Below, piece by piece: positions 15,605 through 24,716 of a stretch of DNA of 33,843 bases (the stretch's first letter is position 1; every line of letters starts with the position of its first letter). The stretch comes from an uncultured bacterium (GTDB lineage Bacteria > Bacteroidota > Bacteroidia > Chitinophagales > Chitinophagaceae), in the NCBI GenBank assembly GCA_903951405.1, contig CAJBBV010000051.1, positions 1-33,843 of the forward strand, given 5' to 3'. The notes under the pieces were generated by a model. The model searched no databases and had not been told where the DNA came from. It worked only from the letters and a program-made list of their open reading frames with translations. A program made the position numbers and the translations under genes.

Positions 15605-17926
15605 TTATTCTTTAATAAATTGTTTCTGTTCAACTAGTGCATCCTTCCTGCATAACAGAATAGTATATACTCCTTTCGTAATATTCACTATATCAATTTC
15701 ATAAGTCCCATTATTATTTTTCCATCTTGGCTGAATTAGTTGCCCTTGTTGAGTAACAATGTAAATATGTGTTAATGGCTCTGTTTTTTTAGTTGCGTTG
15801 ATAAATAATGTTGTTAAAGCAGGATTCGGATAAAGTATTGTTTCGACAAATTGGCTACCTATGTGAATGATATTCGACTGCGTTATTTTCGTTTGATTTC
15901 TAAATGCACTCACCAGAAAGTACTTGTCATATAATTTATCGGGAATAAATTCATAATGGTAGGATGTCATATTTAATGTATTTCCTGATTCTTTAACATA
16001 AACGGGTTTAAATGTTTTTCCATCTAAGCTTTCTTCAACTTGGTAAAAATCCACTTCCTTGTCATTGTTGTAATGCCATATTAAATCAGTCTGCCTGTTT
16101 CGTTTAGAATAGCTAAGGGTTAAGTCGTTAAAAGGTAGTGCAATCGTTTTGACTTCACCAAATGTGCATTCACCGCTTTTTATCGTAAACGATGTTCCCG
16201 TAATTGATGTTGAAGTAAATCCATTTGATTTGGGATTTATGGCAGTCCATATTCTTGTATCGTTCGTGTACCAAGCTATAACTGGAAATTGAGTGAGCTC
16301 GGATAAACTAGTTGGATGTTTGTATAGCGATATTTTTTCAGTTGCTGATTGTTCTGCTAGAGAAGTGTTTTTATCTATTCCCCAATACTCTTTTTTTGAA
16401 ATACGCTGAAGTGGATAACTCTTCGTGCTGTCAACCCTTTCAGAAGGGCCTTCAAAATACTCAACTGTATATGAAGCAGGAAAATTTGAATCTCTTGTTA
16501 TTCGTAATGGTGAGAATTGATTGTTTTTGCCAGTAGGGAACTCTAATTCGTTCAATGTATCTGAAATATAACTCAATGGACCACAAATAAAGCTATTTTC
16601 ATTTCCAGCCTTCCAGTCACTTGGGTTTTGCGATGACTGTGTAAAATTTCCATTTAATGTTATTATGAATTCTTTTGTGCTTATAATTTTCCCTTTAATG
16701 AGTGAGATGCTATCCGATACAAGAATGGGTTTAGTTAATATTAGATTTCCAACAGGTTTATTCATCTTGACATAAGCACATTTTTCCGGGAAAGCGTTTC
16801 CGCATTTTTGATCACCACTTGATTCAAATAAAAAGCGTGATTTTGGGTGAAATTCCATCGAGTTGGATTGTATGTTTCCAAGTCCATTCTCATGTGAAAT
16901 GCCATCCGCAGAGCCTATAGTTAACACAGCAGAGCTATCAGCTATGAAGGAGCCGCCGAGTACACAGGTAGTATCTGGGTTGAACAGTCCATTTGGACTT
17001 ATTTCAAACTTCGTGGAGGCATTGCTTATGCTCATGGGTGAAAATAATCTTAGCGAAGCATTGTAGTCGATGAGTATTTTTTTAAAATTGTTATTTTGTT
17101 GAAATATTCCAGTTGAAAAAAAATAAGAGCTATCGCCTTTGAAAAGAAGTGCTCTGCCATTGGCCCCACTTGATGTAGGATTTAGGAAAAGGCTACCGTT
17201 ATTTATTATATTCCCTTTCACGTGAATATTGCTAGTTAGTGAAGATATAAGGGTCGCACCTTTTTCGGTTTGAAGGTCCCCGTTAATTATTAAGTCACCA
17301 CTACCGCTTGCGGAATATGATTTTTTGCCGCCAGCCTTTTCGGAATTTAATACGAGGCATCCAAATTCCTTTCCTGAAAGGGATAAGGTATACCCAGCAT
17401 TACCTGGTACATCAAATTCAACTATTCCTTTTTCGCAGCCGGATGACATAAGTAATTTTGATATTAAATAGGCATTGCCACGAAGGGTTTTATGAATGTA
17501 CTTTCCGCCGTCTTCAATTTTTATAAATCCCGATAGTGAAAACGTATTTCCTGCGGGAGCCCCAGAGCTGTTGACTATAAGTCCATTTTTCCCAATAGTG
17601 ATGTTTTGGGTGATGATAGCAGGAGAGGCTGTGCTCCCGTCAGGTATTTCTAAAGAGACTAATTGCTGGGGTGAACCATTGATTTGTAGAGAAAAAAATT
17701 CTACAACAGTATTTGAGAAAGGTAACGTTACGTGATAAGATGATGGGATGAGATCATTATTTAATATCACTGCCTCGTTATATAATGGAACTCCATCCGG
17801 TAACCAATTCCGGGCGGAGTTCCATTGTCCATCACCCTCTTCTCCATCCCAACGCTTTTGAGCATAGTTGCTCAGTGAAATTCCAATTAGTAAAGTTGAT
17901 AAGGTTAGGCATACAGCACTTTTCAT
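15605..17926 (-). CDS. secreted cell-surface protein with T9SS C-terminal sorting domain
   Basis: A 773-residue exported protein. A signal peptide covers about 1-22, ending SNYAQ. Next comes a W-D-G...W-N-x-x-x-N-W...D-G-V-P segment (about 26-47), which I associate with large surface proteins of Bacteroidota. The long middle part is rich in beta-strand-like Gly/Ser/Asn sequence (about 48-590). A fibronectin-like module follows (DLTYSYSKRN...FYQVEESLDGKTF). The last roughly 80 residues form a type A T9SS sorting domain, starting at YPNPALTTLFI and ending KQFIKE. It should cross the outer membrane by T9SS and be anchored or released. No catalytic motif is seen; the ligand is unknown. Confidence 0.85.
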   Translation of the reverse strand: MKSAVCLTLSTLLIGISLSNYAQKRWDGEEGDGQWNSARNWLPDGVPLYNEAVILNNDLIPSSYHVTLPFSNTVVEFFSLQINGSPQQLVSLEIPDGSTASPAIITQNITIGKNGLIVNSSGAPAGNTFSLSGFIKIEDGGKYIHKTLRGNAYLISKLLMSSGCEKGIVEFDVPGNAGYTLSLSGKEFGCLVLNSEKAGGKKSYSASGSGDLIINGDLQTEKGATLISSLTSNIHVKGNIINNGSLFLNPTSSGANGRALLFKGDSSYFFSTGIFQQNNNFKKILIDYNASLRLFSPMSISNASTKFEISPNGLFNPDTTCVLGGSFIADSSAVLTIGSADGISHENGLGNIQSNSMEFHPKSRFLFESSGDQKCGNAFPEKCAYVKMNKPVGNLILTKPILVSDSISLIKGKIISTKEFIITLNGNFTQSSQNPSDWKAGNENSFICGPLSYISDTLNELEFPTGKNNQFSPLRITRDSNFPASYTVEYFEGPSERVDSTKSYPLQRISKKEYWGIDKNTSLAEQSATEKISLYKHPTSLSELTQFPVIAWYTNDTRIWTAINPKSNGFTSTSITGTSFTIKSGECTFGEVKTIALPFNDLTLSYSKRNRQTDLIWHYNNDKEVDFYQVEESLDGKTFKPVYVKESGNTLNMTSYHYEFIPDKLYDKYFLVSAFRNQTKITQSNIIHIGSQFVETILYPNPALTTLFINATKKTEPLTHIYIVTQQGQLIQPRWKNNNGTYEIDIVNITKGVYTILLCRKDALVEQKQFIKE

Positions 17927-17979
17927 TTTTCACATTTTTCTACTGCCTGCAAATTATTTATCTTCCATTCTGTTAAAAT

Positions 17980-17999
17980 GGGGTTTAAACCCTTTTTTT
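17980..17999 (+). promoter_or_regulatory. 12-bp palindrome plus T7 between divergent genes
   Basis: GGGTTTAAACCC (17981-17992) is a perfect palindrome, followed by seven Ts. It lies in the 113-nt gap between the divergent T9SS cargo gene and gldFG. It could be an operator or a small plus-strand terminator; its stem is too short to decide. No exact TAnnTTTG box is present in this gap. Confidence 0.3.
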
Positions 18000-18039
18000 C
18001 AGTTATTTTCACAAGTTGTATTCATCCTCTAGCTTGTAT

Positions 18040-20478
18040 ATGTTCACATTGATTAAAAAAGAATTACGGCAATATTTCAGTGGGTTGTTGGGTTATATCA
18101 CCATTGGAGTTTTTTTATTGGCAAGTAGCATTTACCTTTTTTTTCTACCAGGGTCTAATATCCTTGATGCTGGTTATGCTTCGATAGACTCTTTCTTTGA
18201 ATTTGCCCCCTTGTTGCTTCTTTTTTTAATTCCGGCAATCACAATGAGAAGTTTAAGTGAGGAATACCGTAATGGCACATTTGAAGTGCTAAGCGTGAGT
18301 CCTATCAGAAAATTTGAACTGATTTTTTCTAAATTTATTTCAAGCCTACTTGTTGCTATCCTATCAATTCTGTTTACAGCAGTTTATATTATTTCTATTT
18401 CATCACTTTCAACGGGTGGAATTGATTTTGGGGCTATAGTCGGCTCTTATTTTGGTTTATTTTTGTTGTGCGCTGTTTACAGTGCCATTGGCATTTTTAC
18501 CAGCAGTATGCAGGAGAATTCTGTCATATCTTTTCTGTTGAGCGCCTTGCTTTGTTATATAGCATATAGCTTTTTCGGTTCCCTGGCTGATTTGTCTTTT
18601 TTACAATCGGGCTTAGGGTATTATATTTCATTGATAGGCATTCAGATTCATTATAAAAATATAAGTAAGGGGTTTATTGATTTACGGGATGTAGTTTACT
18701 TTTTAACTGTCGTATTGTTTTTCTTATTACTTGCCATCGAAAAAGTAAAAAGCAAGTATCATAAAAAGCAGTCTACTTCAACGAACAGCATCAAACTCTT
18801 CGCCTTCGTAGTATTTCTTCTGCTAATTAATGTTCCAGTTAATTATTTTCATCTTGGTTTAGATTTAACGAAGGAAAAGCGATTTACCATTTCTGATCAA
18901 ACCAAGAAGCTTATTAGCTCTATCGATGAGTCTATGACGTTGACGGTTTACTTGAAGGGGGATATGCCTGCTGGTTTCAAACGCCTTGGTAATTCCGTTG
19001 AAGATATTGCTAATGCATTCAAGTCGTTTAGTGGGGGAAAATTCAACGTTGTATTTGAGAAGCCTGGTGAAGGATTAGCTGATACGACAAAAGCGATTCT
19101 CTTTGATTCCTTACAAGCTATCGGTATAAACCCAACCAATGTTAAGGCACAAATAAAAAAAGGGGAACAGTCTCAGGAAACGCTTGTTTTCCCTGGAGCA
19201 ATATTGTCGAGTAATGGAAAGCAAATTGGCATTGATTTCCTTGAAGGACAAAGTAATTTGAATGGATTGGCCTCCTTGAATAACGCTGAAGCGTTGTTAG
19301 AATTTAAGATTGCCAAAGCTATTGTAAAAATTAATCAAGAGAAGCTCCAACAGATTGGTTATTTGATTGGCAATGGAGAGCCAGTCGATATGCATATTTA
19401 TGATTTAGTAGAGCGAATTTTGAGGAAAGATTATTCATTTAAGATAGTGCCAATAGATAGCGTTGAATTTATTCCTACTTCATTTGATGCTCTTATCGTT
19501 GCGCGACCAACTCAATCATTTTCAGTTGAACAAAAATTGAAGCTTGATCAGTATGTAATGCATGGAGGGAAAATGTTGTGGGCAATAGACAATCTTTATG
19601 CCAGTATGGATAGTTTGCAACGAAGTAGTGGGTCTTTTGTGGCATTCGACATGAATCTTGATTTAGAGGATCAATTTTTCAGATATGGCGTTCGAATCAA
19701 CAAGGATTTAGTACAGGATCTAGAATGTGATAAGGTTCCCTCGGTAATTGGGAGTATAGGTGACAAGCCACAAATTGAGTTGTTGCCATGGCCTTATGCA
19801 CCCTTATTGCGTAATAATGTTGGGCATCCTATCTCAAAAAATTTAGATTACGTTCTATCGGCATTTCCCCAATCAATCGATACTATTTCGACGAATGGTA
19901 TAACGCATCAATTATTGCTTTCAACATCCGACTTCTCTCGTTCATTACAAACCCCTGCTATTGTGGAGTGGAAGAGTATTAAAACTGAAGAAGATCTAAA
20001 TTATTTTACAAAAAAGCAAATCCCTGTAGCTGTCCTAGTGGAAGGGAAATTTAATTCCTTATTCTCTAATCGATTAACAGCTGCTCAATTGATTGAGCTT
20101 CAGGATAATCAAGGTGGCGGATTTGTTAGTTCTTGTCAACTGCCGAATAGTATGATTTTCATTTCTGATGCCGATATATTGTTAAATACAGTCAGTGAAA
20201 GCGACGGACCATTGCCCATGGGAATTAATTCGTATACGCGCGAGCAATTTGCTAACAAGGATTTTATAAGTAACTCCCTTTTTTATTTAACAGGGGGAGC
20301 TGGTATTATGAGTACTCGCTCAAAAGCCTATCAGCTGAGATTACTTGATAAGGAGCTGTTAGAGAGAGATAGATTATTCTGGCAGTTATTGAACATACTC
20401 TTACCCTTGGTTTTTCCTTTGCTTCTCTCAATAGGGTATCCATTTTTGCGAAAAAGAAGATTTGCCCATCAGGCCTAG
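18040..20478 (+). CDS. gldFG: GldF-GldG fusion, gliding-associated ABC transporter permease plus substrate-binding-like protein
   Basis: An 812-residue fusion from the ATG at 18040; a TTG at 18016 would add eight residues. The first part (about 1-237) is a six-helix ABC-2 permease like GldF: FTLIKKELRQYFSGLLGYI, then RSLSEEYRNGTFEVLSVSP. A basic linker (KSKYHKKQSTSTNS) follows. The second part (about 250-812) is GldG-like: a helix, then DLTKEKRFTISDQTKKL, a large periplasmic domain, and a C-terminal helix (NILLPLVFPLLLSIGYPFL). In model gliders gldF and gldG are separate adjacent genes working with the GldA ATPase, which is not in the window. The frame is continuous, with no sign of frameshift. 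Expected length of the two parts together is about 800. Confidence 0.85.
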   Translation: MFTLIKKELRQYFSGLLGYITIGVFLLASSIYLFFLPGSNILDAGYASIDSFFEFAPLLLLFLIPAITMRSLSEEYRNGTFEVLSVSPIRKFELIFSKFISSLLVAILSILFTAVYIISISSLSTGGIDFGAIVGSYFGLFLLCAVYSAIGIFTSSMQENSVISFLLSALLCYIAYSFFGSLADLSFLQSGLGYYISLIGIQIHYKNISKGFIDLRDVVYFLTVVLFFLLLAIEKVKSKYHKKQSTSTNSIKLFAFVVFLLLINVPVNYFHLGLDLTKEKRFTISDQTKKLISSIDESMTLTVYLKGDMPAGFKRLGNSVEDIANAFKSFSGGKFNVVFEKPGEGLADTTKAILFDSLQAIGINPTNVKAQIKKGEQSQETLVFPGAILSSNGKQIGIDFLEGQSNLNGLASLNNAEALLEFKIAKAIVKINQEKLQQIGYLIGNGEPVDMHIYDLVERILRKDYSFKIVPIDSVEFIPTSFDALIVARPTQSFSVEQKLKLDQYVMHGGKMLWAIDNLYASMDSLQRSSGSFVAFDMNLDLEDQFFRYGVRINKDLVQDLECDKVPSVIGSIGDKPQIELLPWPYAPLLRNNVGHPISKNLDYVLSAFPQSIDTISTNGITHQLLLSTSDFSRSLQTPAIVEWKSIKTEEDLNYFTKKQIPVAVLVEGKFNSLFSNRLTAAQLIELQDNQGGGFVSSCQLPNSMIFISDADILLNTVSESDGPLPMGINSYTREQFANKDFISNSLFYLTGGAGIMSTRSKAYQLRLLDKELLERDRLFWQLLNILLPLVFPLLLSIGYPFLRKRRFAHQA

Positions 20479-20529
20479 CCAAGACCCCTTAGGAATGATT
20501 ACCTTTGAGAGCATTGTATTAAAATTTAT

Positions 20530-21495
20530 ATGACAATAGATCAAGTTACATATTTAACGTTTGGCTTATTGCTTGTTGGGGCATTGATATTCGATCTTGG
20601 CTTAATGAGTAAGAAGAATCAAGTTATTAGTATAAAAAAAGCATTGATTCAAACTCTTTTTTGGGTAAGTCTTTCTATTGCATTTTGTATTTTTTTGTGG
20701 GTTGAAAAATCAACCATTTTGTCTACCAAGTATTTTGCTGCATACCTCATGGAGTGGTCGTTGAGTATTGATAATATTTTTGTATTTATATTAATCTTTA
20801 CTTATTTCAAAATCAAGCCATCAGATTCTGGTCGAGTTCTGTTAATCGGAATTCTTCTAGCCATTGTATTTCGAATCGTGTTCATTGCTTTAGGTATTGA
20901 GTTGATTAATCGCTTCCACTGGATATTGTATTTATTTGGCTTTTTCCTTTTGTATACGGGATATCATCTTTTCAATAAAAAAGATGAAGCTGAATTTGAT
21001 CCAGGGAGTACACGTATTTATAAATTAATTACTCGTTTTTTTAGGGTGACACTTGCCGATCCTGAAGGGAAATATTTTATAAATCAAAAGGGTAAGGTGT
21101 ATTTCACTACTTTATCTGTTGTCGTTTTGATGTTAGCCGCAGTAGATATAGCTTTCGCGTTAGATTCAATACCTACAGTAGTTTCATTGGTTCGCGAAAA
21201 AGCAAATGTAGGGTTTAGTGCTGACGATATTCTTGTTATTTATTCATCTAACATTTTTGCCGTGTTAGGTTTGCGATCTCTATTCTTTTTGTTACGAGGT
21301 GCAATCGATCAATTTGATTACCTGCAGCAAGGTATTGCTATCGTGCTTATTTTTATCGGTATTAAAATGTTGATTGAATTTTTTGGAATCCACATCTCTA
21401 TTTTTGTATCATTGTGCGTTATCATGCTTTGTTTGTCAGGATCTATTTTGTATTCAATCGAAGCCAAAAGACAGAGGGCTATAAAAAAGGATTAG
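20530..21495 (+). CDS. TerC/Alx-family membrane protein
   Basis: A 321-residue integral membrane protein with about eight or nine helices. The family acidic sites are visible in EWSLSIDNIFVF (N-terminal half) and AAVDIAFALDSIPTV (C-terminal half), which repeat each other. Alx/TerC proteins are linked to manganese export or metal loading of secreted proteins; the substrate here is not proven. It follows gldFG by 51 nt and precedes murF-alr by 1 nt, so it is probably in the same transcript. I see no yybP-ykoY manganese riboswitch in the short upstream gap. Confidence 0.88.
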   Translation: MTIDQVTYLTFGLLLVGALIFDLGLMSKKNQVISIKKALIQTLFWVSLSIAFCIFLWVEKSTILSTKYFAAYLMEWSLSIDNIFVFILIFTYFKIKPSDSGRVLLIGILLAIVFRIVFIALGIELINRFHWILYLFGFFLLYTGYHLFNKKDEAEFDPGSTRIYKLITRFFRVTLADPEGKYFINQKGKVYFTTLSVVVLMLAAVDIAFALDSIPTVVSLVREKANVGFSADDILVIYSSNIFAVLGLRSLFFLLRGAIDQFDYLQQGIAIVLIFIGIKMLIEFFGIHISIFVSLCVIMLCLSGSILYSIEAKRQRAIKKD

Positions 21496-21496
21496 T

Positions 21497-23965
21497 ATGA
21501 TTGCTTATCACTCTAATGATATTTTACTGATCATTCGGGCAAAACTGAATGGAAGAGCTGATTCGGGGGATATTCAACACCTTTCAATCGATAGTAGAAA
21601 AATTGTCTTTCCAGAGTCTACTTTGTTTTTTGCGATTACCACTTCAAAGCGAGATGGGCATGATTATATCAAGGACTTATACAGTCGAGGAGTTCGGCAT
21701 TTTGTAATCAGTAAATCAATCGATTATCGTTTATACTCTGCTGCACAATTTATGCTTGTAAAGGATGTTGTGGAGTCTTTACATTTTTTGGTTGCTACAC
21801 ACCGAAAGCAGTTTGATTATCCAGTTATTGGGATAACTGGCAGTAATGGAAAGACTATTGTAAAAGAATGGCTATTTCATGTACTGCAAAATGAATTCAA
21901 TATTGTACGAAGCCCACGTAGTTATAATTCTCAACTTGGCGTTCCACTGAGTGTTTGGCAAATGGATTCGGTTCATAATTTGGGAATATTTGAAGCTGGT
22001 ATCTCAACGGATGGGGAAATGCAAAATCTTCAGCATGTGATTCATCCTGATATAGGAGTCATCACCAATATTGGAGAAGCACACAATGATGGTTTTGAGA
22101 CGATGTTGGCTAAGCTTGAAGAGAAATTAGTCCTTTTTCAAGAATCCAAGCTGCTTGTTTACTGCAAGGACCATACTATGATTGATAAGGTTATTCATCA
22201 GTTAAAATTTAATTCTCTTCTAAGTTGGGGTAAAACTGAATTAGCTGATGTGAGGATTACTAACCAAGTAGTAGTAGACGGCAAGACATCTCTTTGGCTT
22301 ATTTTTAGTGACCAGCACTATTCTTTATCTATTCCCTTTTCAGATCCTGCGGCGATTGAAAACGCAATGCATGTTTTTACAGTTGCGCTATATTTAGGCG
22401 TAGCAAAAAAAGTAATCGATAGGCTGAATGATCTTCCGCCGCTTGCTATGCGCCTAGAAAAGAAAGAGGGCCAAAATCAGTGTACATTAATAAATGATAG
22501 CTACAATGCTGACCTAAATGGTTTATTCAGCGCGATTGAGTTTATGTCGATACAAGGTTCTAAACAAGATAAAACAGTTATACTTTCAGATATTACAGGC
22601 ATTGTAGAACATGAGGAAAAAACCTATAGCGATATTGCAGAACATCTTGCACAAAAAAAAGTGCAGAGGTTAATTGGAATCGGGCCAAATTTTCAACGTT
22701 TTAGTTCATTATTTACGCTTAAGGAGATTAGAACCGAAGTTTATTTAGATCCTGAAGAATTTCTATCCCAGTTTCAACTTAGTGCCTTTCGAAATGAATT
22801 AATCTTAATTAAAGGATCTAGGGCTTCTAGGTTAGAGCGTATTAGTCATTTGTTAGAACGGAAGATTCACCAAACTAGGTTAGAAATAGACTTGCCTGCC
22901 ATTACTCATAATTTGATGGAGTATCGAAATGCTGTGAAAGGGGGTACTGGTTTAATGGCCATGGTGAAAGCCTTTTCATATGGTTCTGGTAGTTATGAAA
23001 TTGCTAATTTATTACAGTTTCATCAAGTAGAATATCTTGCCGTAGCCTATGTAGATGAGGGTGTGGAATTGAGAAAAGCAGGGATTAATCTGCCTATAAT
23101 GGTCATGAATACAGAGCCTCAGGCATTTCCTGAGTTATTGGAATTCAATTTGGAGCCTGAACTTTTTTCCATCGATATTGCAAAGCAGTTTGATCATTTT
23201 TTACAACAAGAGGGAATCAGCTTTTCTCCTGTGCATATCAAAGTAGATACCGGTATGCATAGGTTGGGTTTTGACCTGGACACCTTGAATGAATTGATAT
23301 CATTGATTCAAAGCAAAAATTCCTTTAAAATTCAATCTGTTTTTACACATCTTGTTGCATCAGAAAATGAGCAAGAGGATGATTTTACTAAACAGCAGAT
23401 CATCGAATTTGATAAAGGGTGCGCTATTTTTAAAGAGGCGCTAGGGTATTCATTTTTGACGCATGCAGCCAATACAGCTGCAATAACTAGGCACCCTAAT
23501 ATTCCATATTCTTTGGTGAGGTTAGGTATTGGGTTATATGGAATCGATCCTGGTAATACTCAGGTTAATTTAATCGAGTCTAGTTCATTGAAGACTACAA
23601 TATCTCAGATAAAACTAGTTTCAAAGGGTGAGTCGGTTGGATATGGTCGAAAGACAATTCTTCAACGCAATTCTATTATTGCAACAATACGAATAGGTTA
23701 TGCAGATGGTTATCCAAGAAGTTTGGGTAATGGGATAGGTTCAGTTCTGATAAAAGGTAAGCAGGTAAAAACGATTGGGAATGTTTGTATGGATATGACC
23801 ATGGTGGATATCACGGATTATTCAGATATAACTATAGAAGATGAAGTATTGGTTTTTGGGAAGGGCAATTCAATAAGGGTTGTTGCCGAGGCTGCGGGTA
23901 CTATTCCATATGAAATCATGACAGGCATTTCTCAGCGTGTTCAACGGGTTTATTTCCATGAATAG
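21497..23965 (+). CDS. murF-alr: bifunctional MurF ligase / alanine racemase
   Basis: An 822-residue fusion known in Bacteroidota. Residues about 1-450 are MurF, which adds D-Ala-D-Ala to UDP-MurNAc-tripeptide: the P-loop GITGSNGKT (112-120), YNSQLGVPLSVW, FEAGISTDGEM and INDSYNADL are all present. Residues about 455-822 are alanine racemase, which makes the D-alanine. The PLP lysine is K491 (MAMVKAFSYGSG) and the opposing catalytic tyrosine is Y716 (GESVGYGRKT). Both halves look intact. So one chain supplies D-alanine and consumes the D-Ala-D-Ala made from it by a separate Ddl. It follows terC after a single base. Confidence 0.95.
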   Translation: MIAYHSNDILLIIRAKLNGRADSGDIQHLSIDSRKIVFPESTLFFAITTSKRDGHDYIKDLYSRGVRHFVISKSIDYRLYSAAQFMLVKDVVESLHFLVATHRKQFDYPVIGITGSNGKTIVKEWLFHVLQNEFNIVRSPRSYNSQLGVPLSVWQMDSVHNLGIFEAGISTDGEMQNLQHVIHPDIGVITNIGEAHNDGFETMLAKLEEKLVLFQESKLLVYCKDHTMIDKVIHQLKFNSLLSWGKTELADVRITNQVVVDGKTSLWLIFSDQHYSLSIPFSDPAAIENAMHVFTVALYLGVAKKVIDRLNDLPPLAMRLEKKEGQNQCTLINDSYNADLNGLFSAIEFMSIQGSKQDKTVILSDITGIVEHEEKTYSDIAEHLAQKKVQRLIGIGPNFQRFSSLFTLKEIRTEVYLDPEEFLSQFQLSAFRNELILIKGSRASRLERISHLLERKIHQTRLEIDLPAITHNLMEYRNAVKGGTGLMAMVKAFSYGSGSYEIANLLQFHQVEYLAVAYVDEGVELRKAGINLPIMVMNTEPQAFPELLEFNLEPELFSIDIAKQFDHFLQQEGISFSPVHIKVDTGMHRLGFDLDTLNELISLIQSKNSFKIQSVFTHLVASENEQEDDFTKQQIIEFDKGCAIFKEALGYSFLTHAANTAAITRHPNIPYSLVRLGIGLYGIDPGNTQVNLIESSSLKTTISQIKLVSKGESVGYGRKTILQRNSIIATIRIGYADGYPRSLGNGIGSVLIKGKQVKTIGNVCMDMTMVDITDYSDITIEDEVLVFGKGNSIRVVAEAAGTIPYEIMTGISQRVQRVYFHE

Positions 23966-24003
23966 TTTTTCGATAACTTATTCAAGGCTTCACGCTCTTG
24001 TCT

Positions 24004-24011
24004 TATATTTG
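24004..24011 (+). promoter_or_regulatory. -7 box for lspA
   Basis: TATATTTG matches TAnnTTTG exactly. It lies within the 59 nt between murF-alr and lspA, 13 nt before the GTG at 24025. No clear -33 element. If active, it rules out the upstream TTG start. Confidence 0.45.
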
Positions 24012-24024
24012 CAAAAACAAATCA

Positions 24025-24705
24025 GTGAAGCTTAAACACGTTTTTCTTTTTACTATACTAATTTTAATTGTAGATCAATTTGTAAAAATCTACATTAAGA
24101 CTCATTATTATATTGGGCAAGAGACTATTTTGATTAATGCTATTCCATGGATGAGAATTCATTTCATCGAGAATGAGGGGATGGCTTATGGTTGGAAGTT
24201 GTCTGGCGGATGGGGTAAAATCGCCCTTACTGTTTTTCGATTGATTGCTGTTGTATTGGGTACATTTTATATTAAGGGTGTAATAGCCAAGAAGTATCAT
24301 CCTGGTTATATTATTTGTGTCACATTTATTTATGCAGGTGCTATTGGCAACTTAATTGATAGTTTATTTTACGGAATGATATTTGAATTCAGTGATCCGT
24401 ATAGCCAAAATCTATCTTATGCCATCTGGCAAGATGGTTTTCAGGGAGGCTATGCTGGAATGCTACATGGTAGGGTTGTTGATATGCTATACTTTCCAAT
24501 CATACAAGACGCTACTTTTCCAAGCTGGGTTCCTGTATGGGGTGGAGAATCGTTTGAGTTCTTTAGGCCTGTTTTTAATATTGCGGATGCAGCCATTTCT
24601 GGCGGCGTTATTGCAATCCTAGTCTTTCAAAGTAAGTTTTTCCCTTCTGGTTCTTCAGATACTGATGGTTCAAGTCAGACTGAAACTCCTTCTGAAAATA
24701 GCTAG
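24025..24705 (+). CDS. lspA: lipoprotein signal peptidase (signal peptidase II)
   Basis: A 226-residue inner-membrane aspartyl protease that cleaves prolipoprotein signal peptides. I chose the GTG at 24025. It gives VKLKHVFLFTILILIVDQ, as in other family members, while the frame's TTG at 23998 lies upstream of a -7 box. Four helices are visible. The catalytic pair is D112 in GAIGNLIDSLFYG and D188 in FNIADAAISGG. The stretch between them (EFSDPYSQ...MLHGRVVDMLYFP) is the longer loop I associate with Bacteroidota. A short Ser/Thr/Glu-rich tail ends the protein. It ends 11 nt from the convergent yifB stop. Confidence 0.92.
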   Translation: MKLKHVFLFTILILIVDQFVKIYIKTHYYIGQETILINAIPWMRIHFIENEGMAYGWKLSGGWGKIALTVFRLIAVVLGTFYIKGVIAKKYHPGYIICVTFIYAGAIGNLIDSLFYGMIFEFSDPYSQNLSYAIWQDGFQGGYAGMLHGRVVDMLYFPIIQDATFPSWVPVWGGESFEFFRPVFNIADAAISGGVIAILVFQSKFFPSGSSDTDGSSQTETPSENS

Positions 24706-24716
24706 GAAGCATTATC

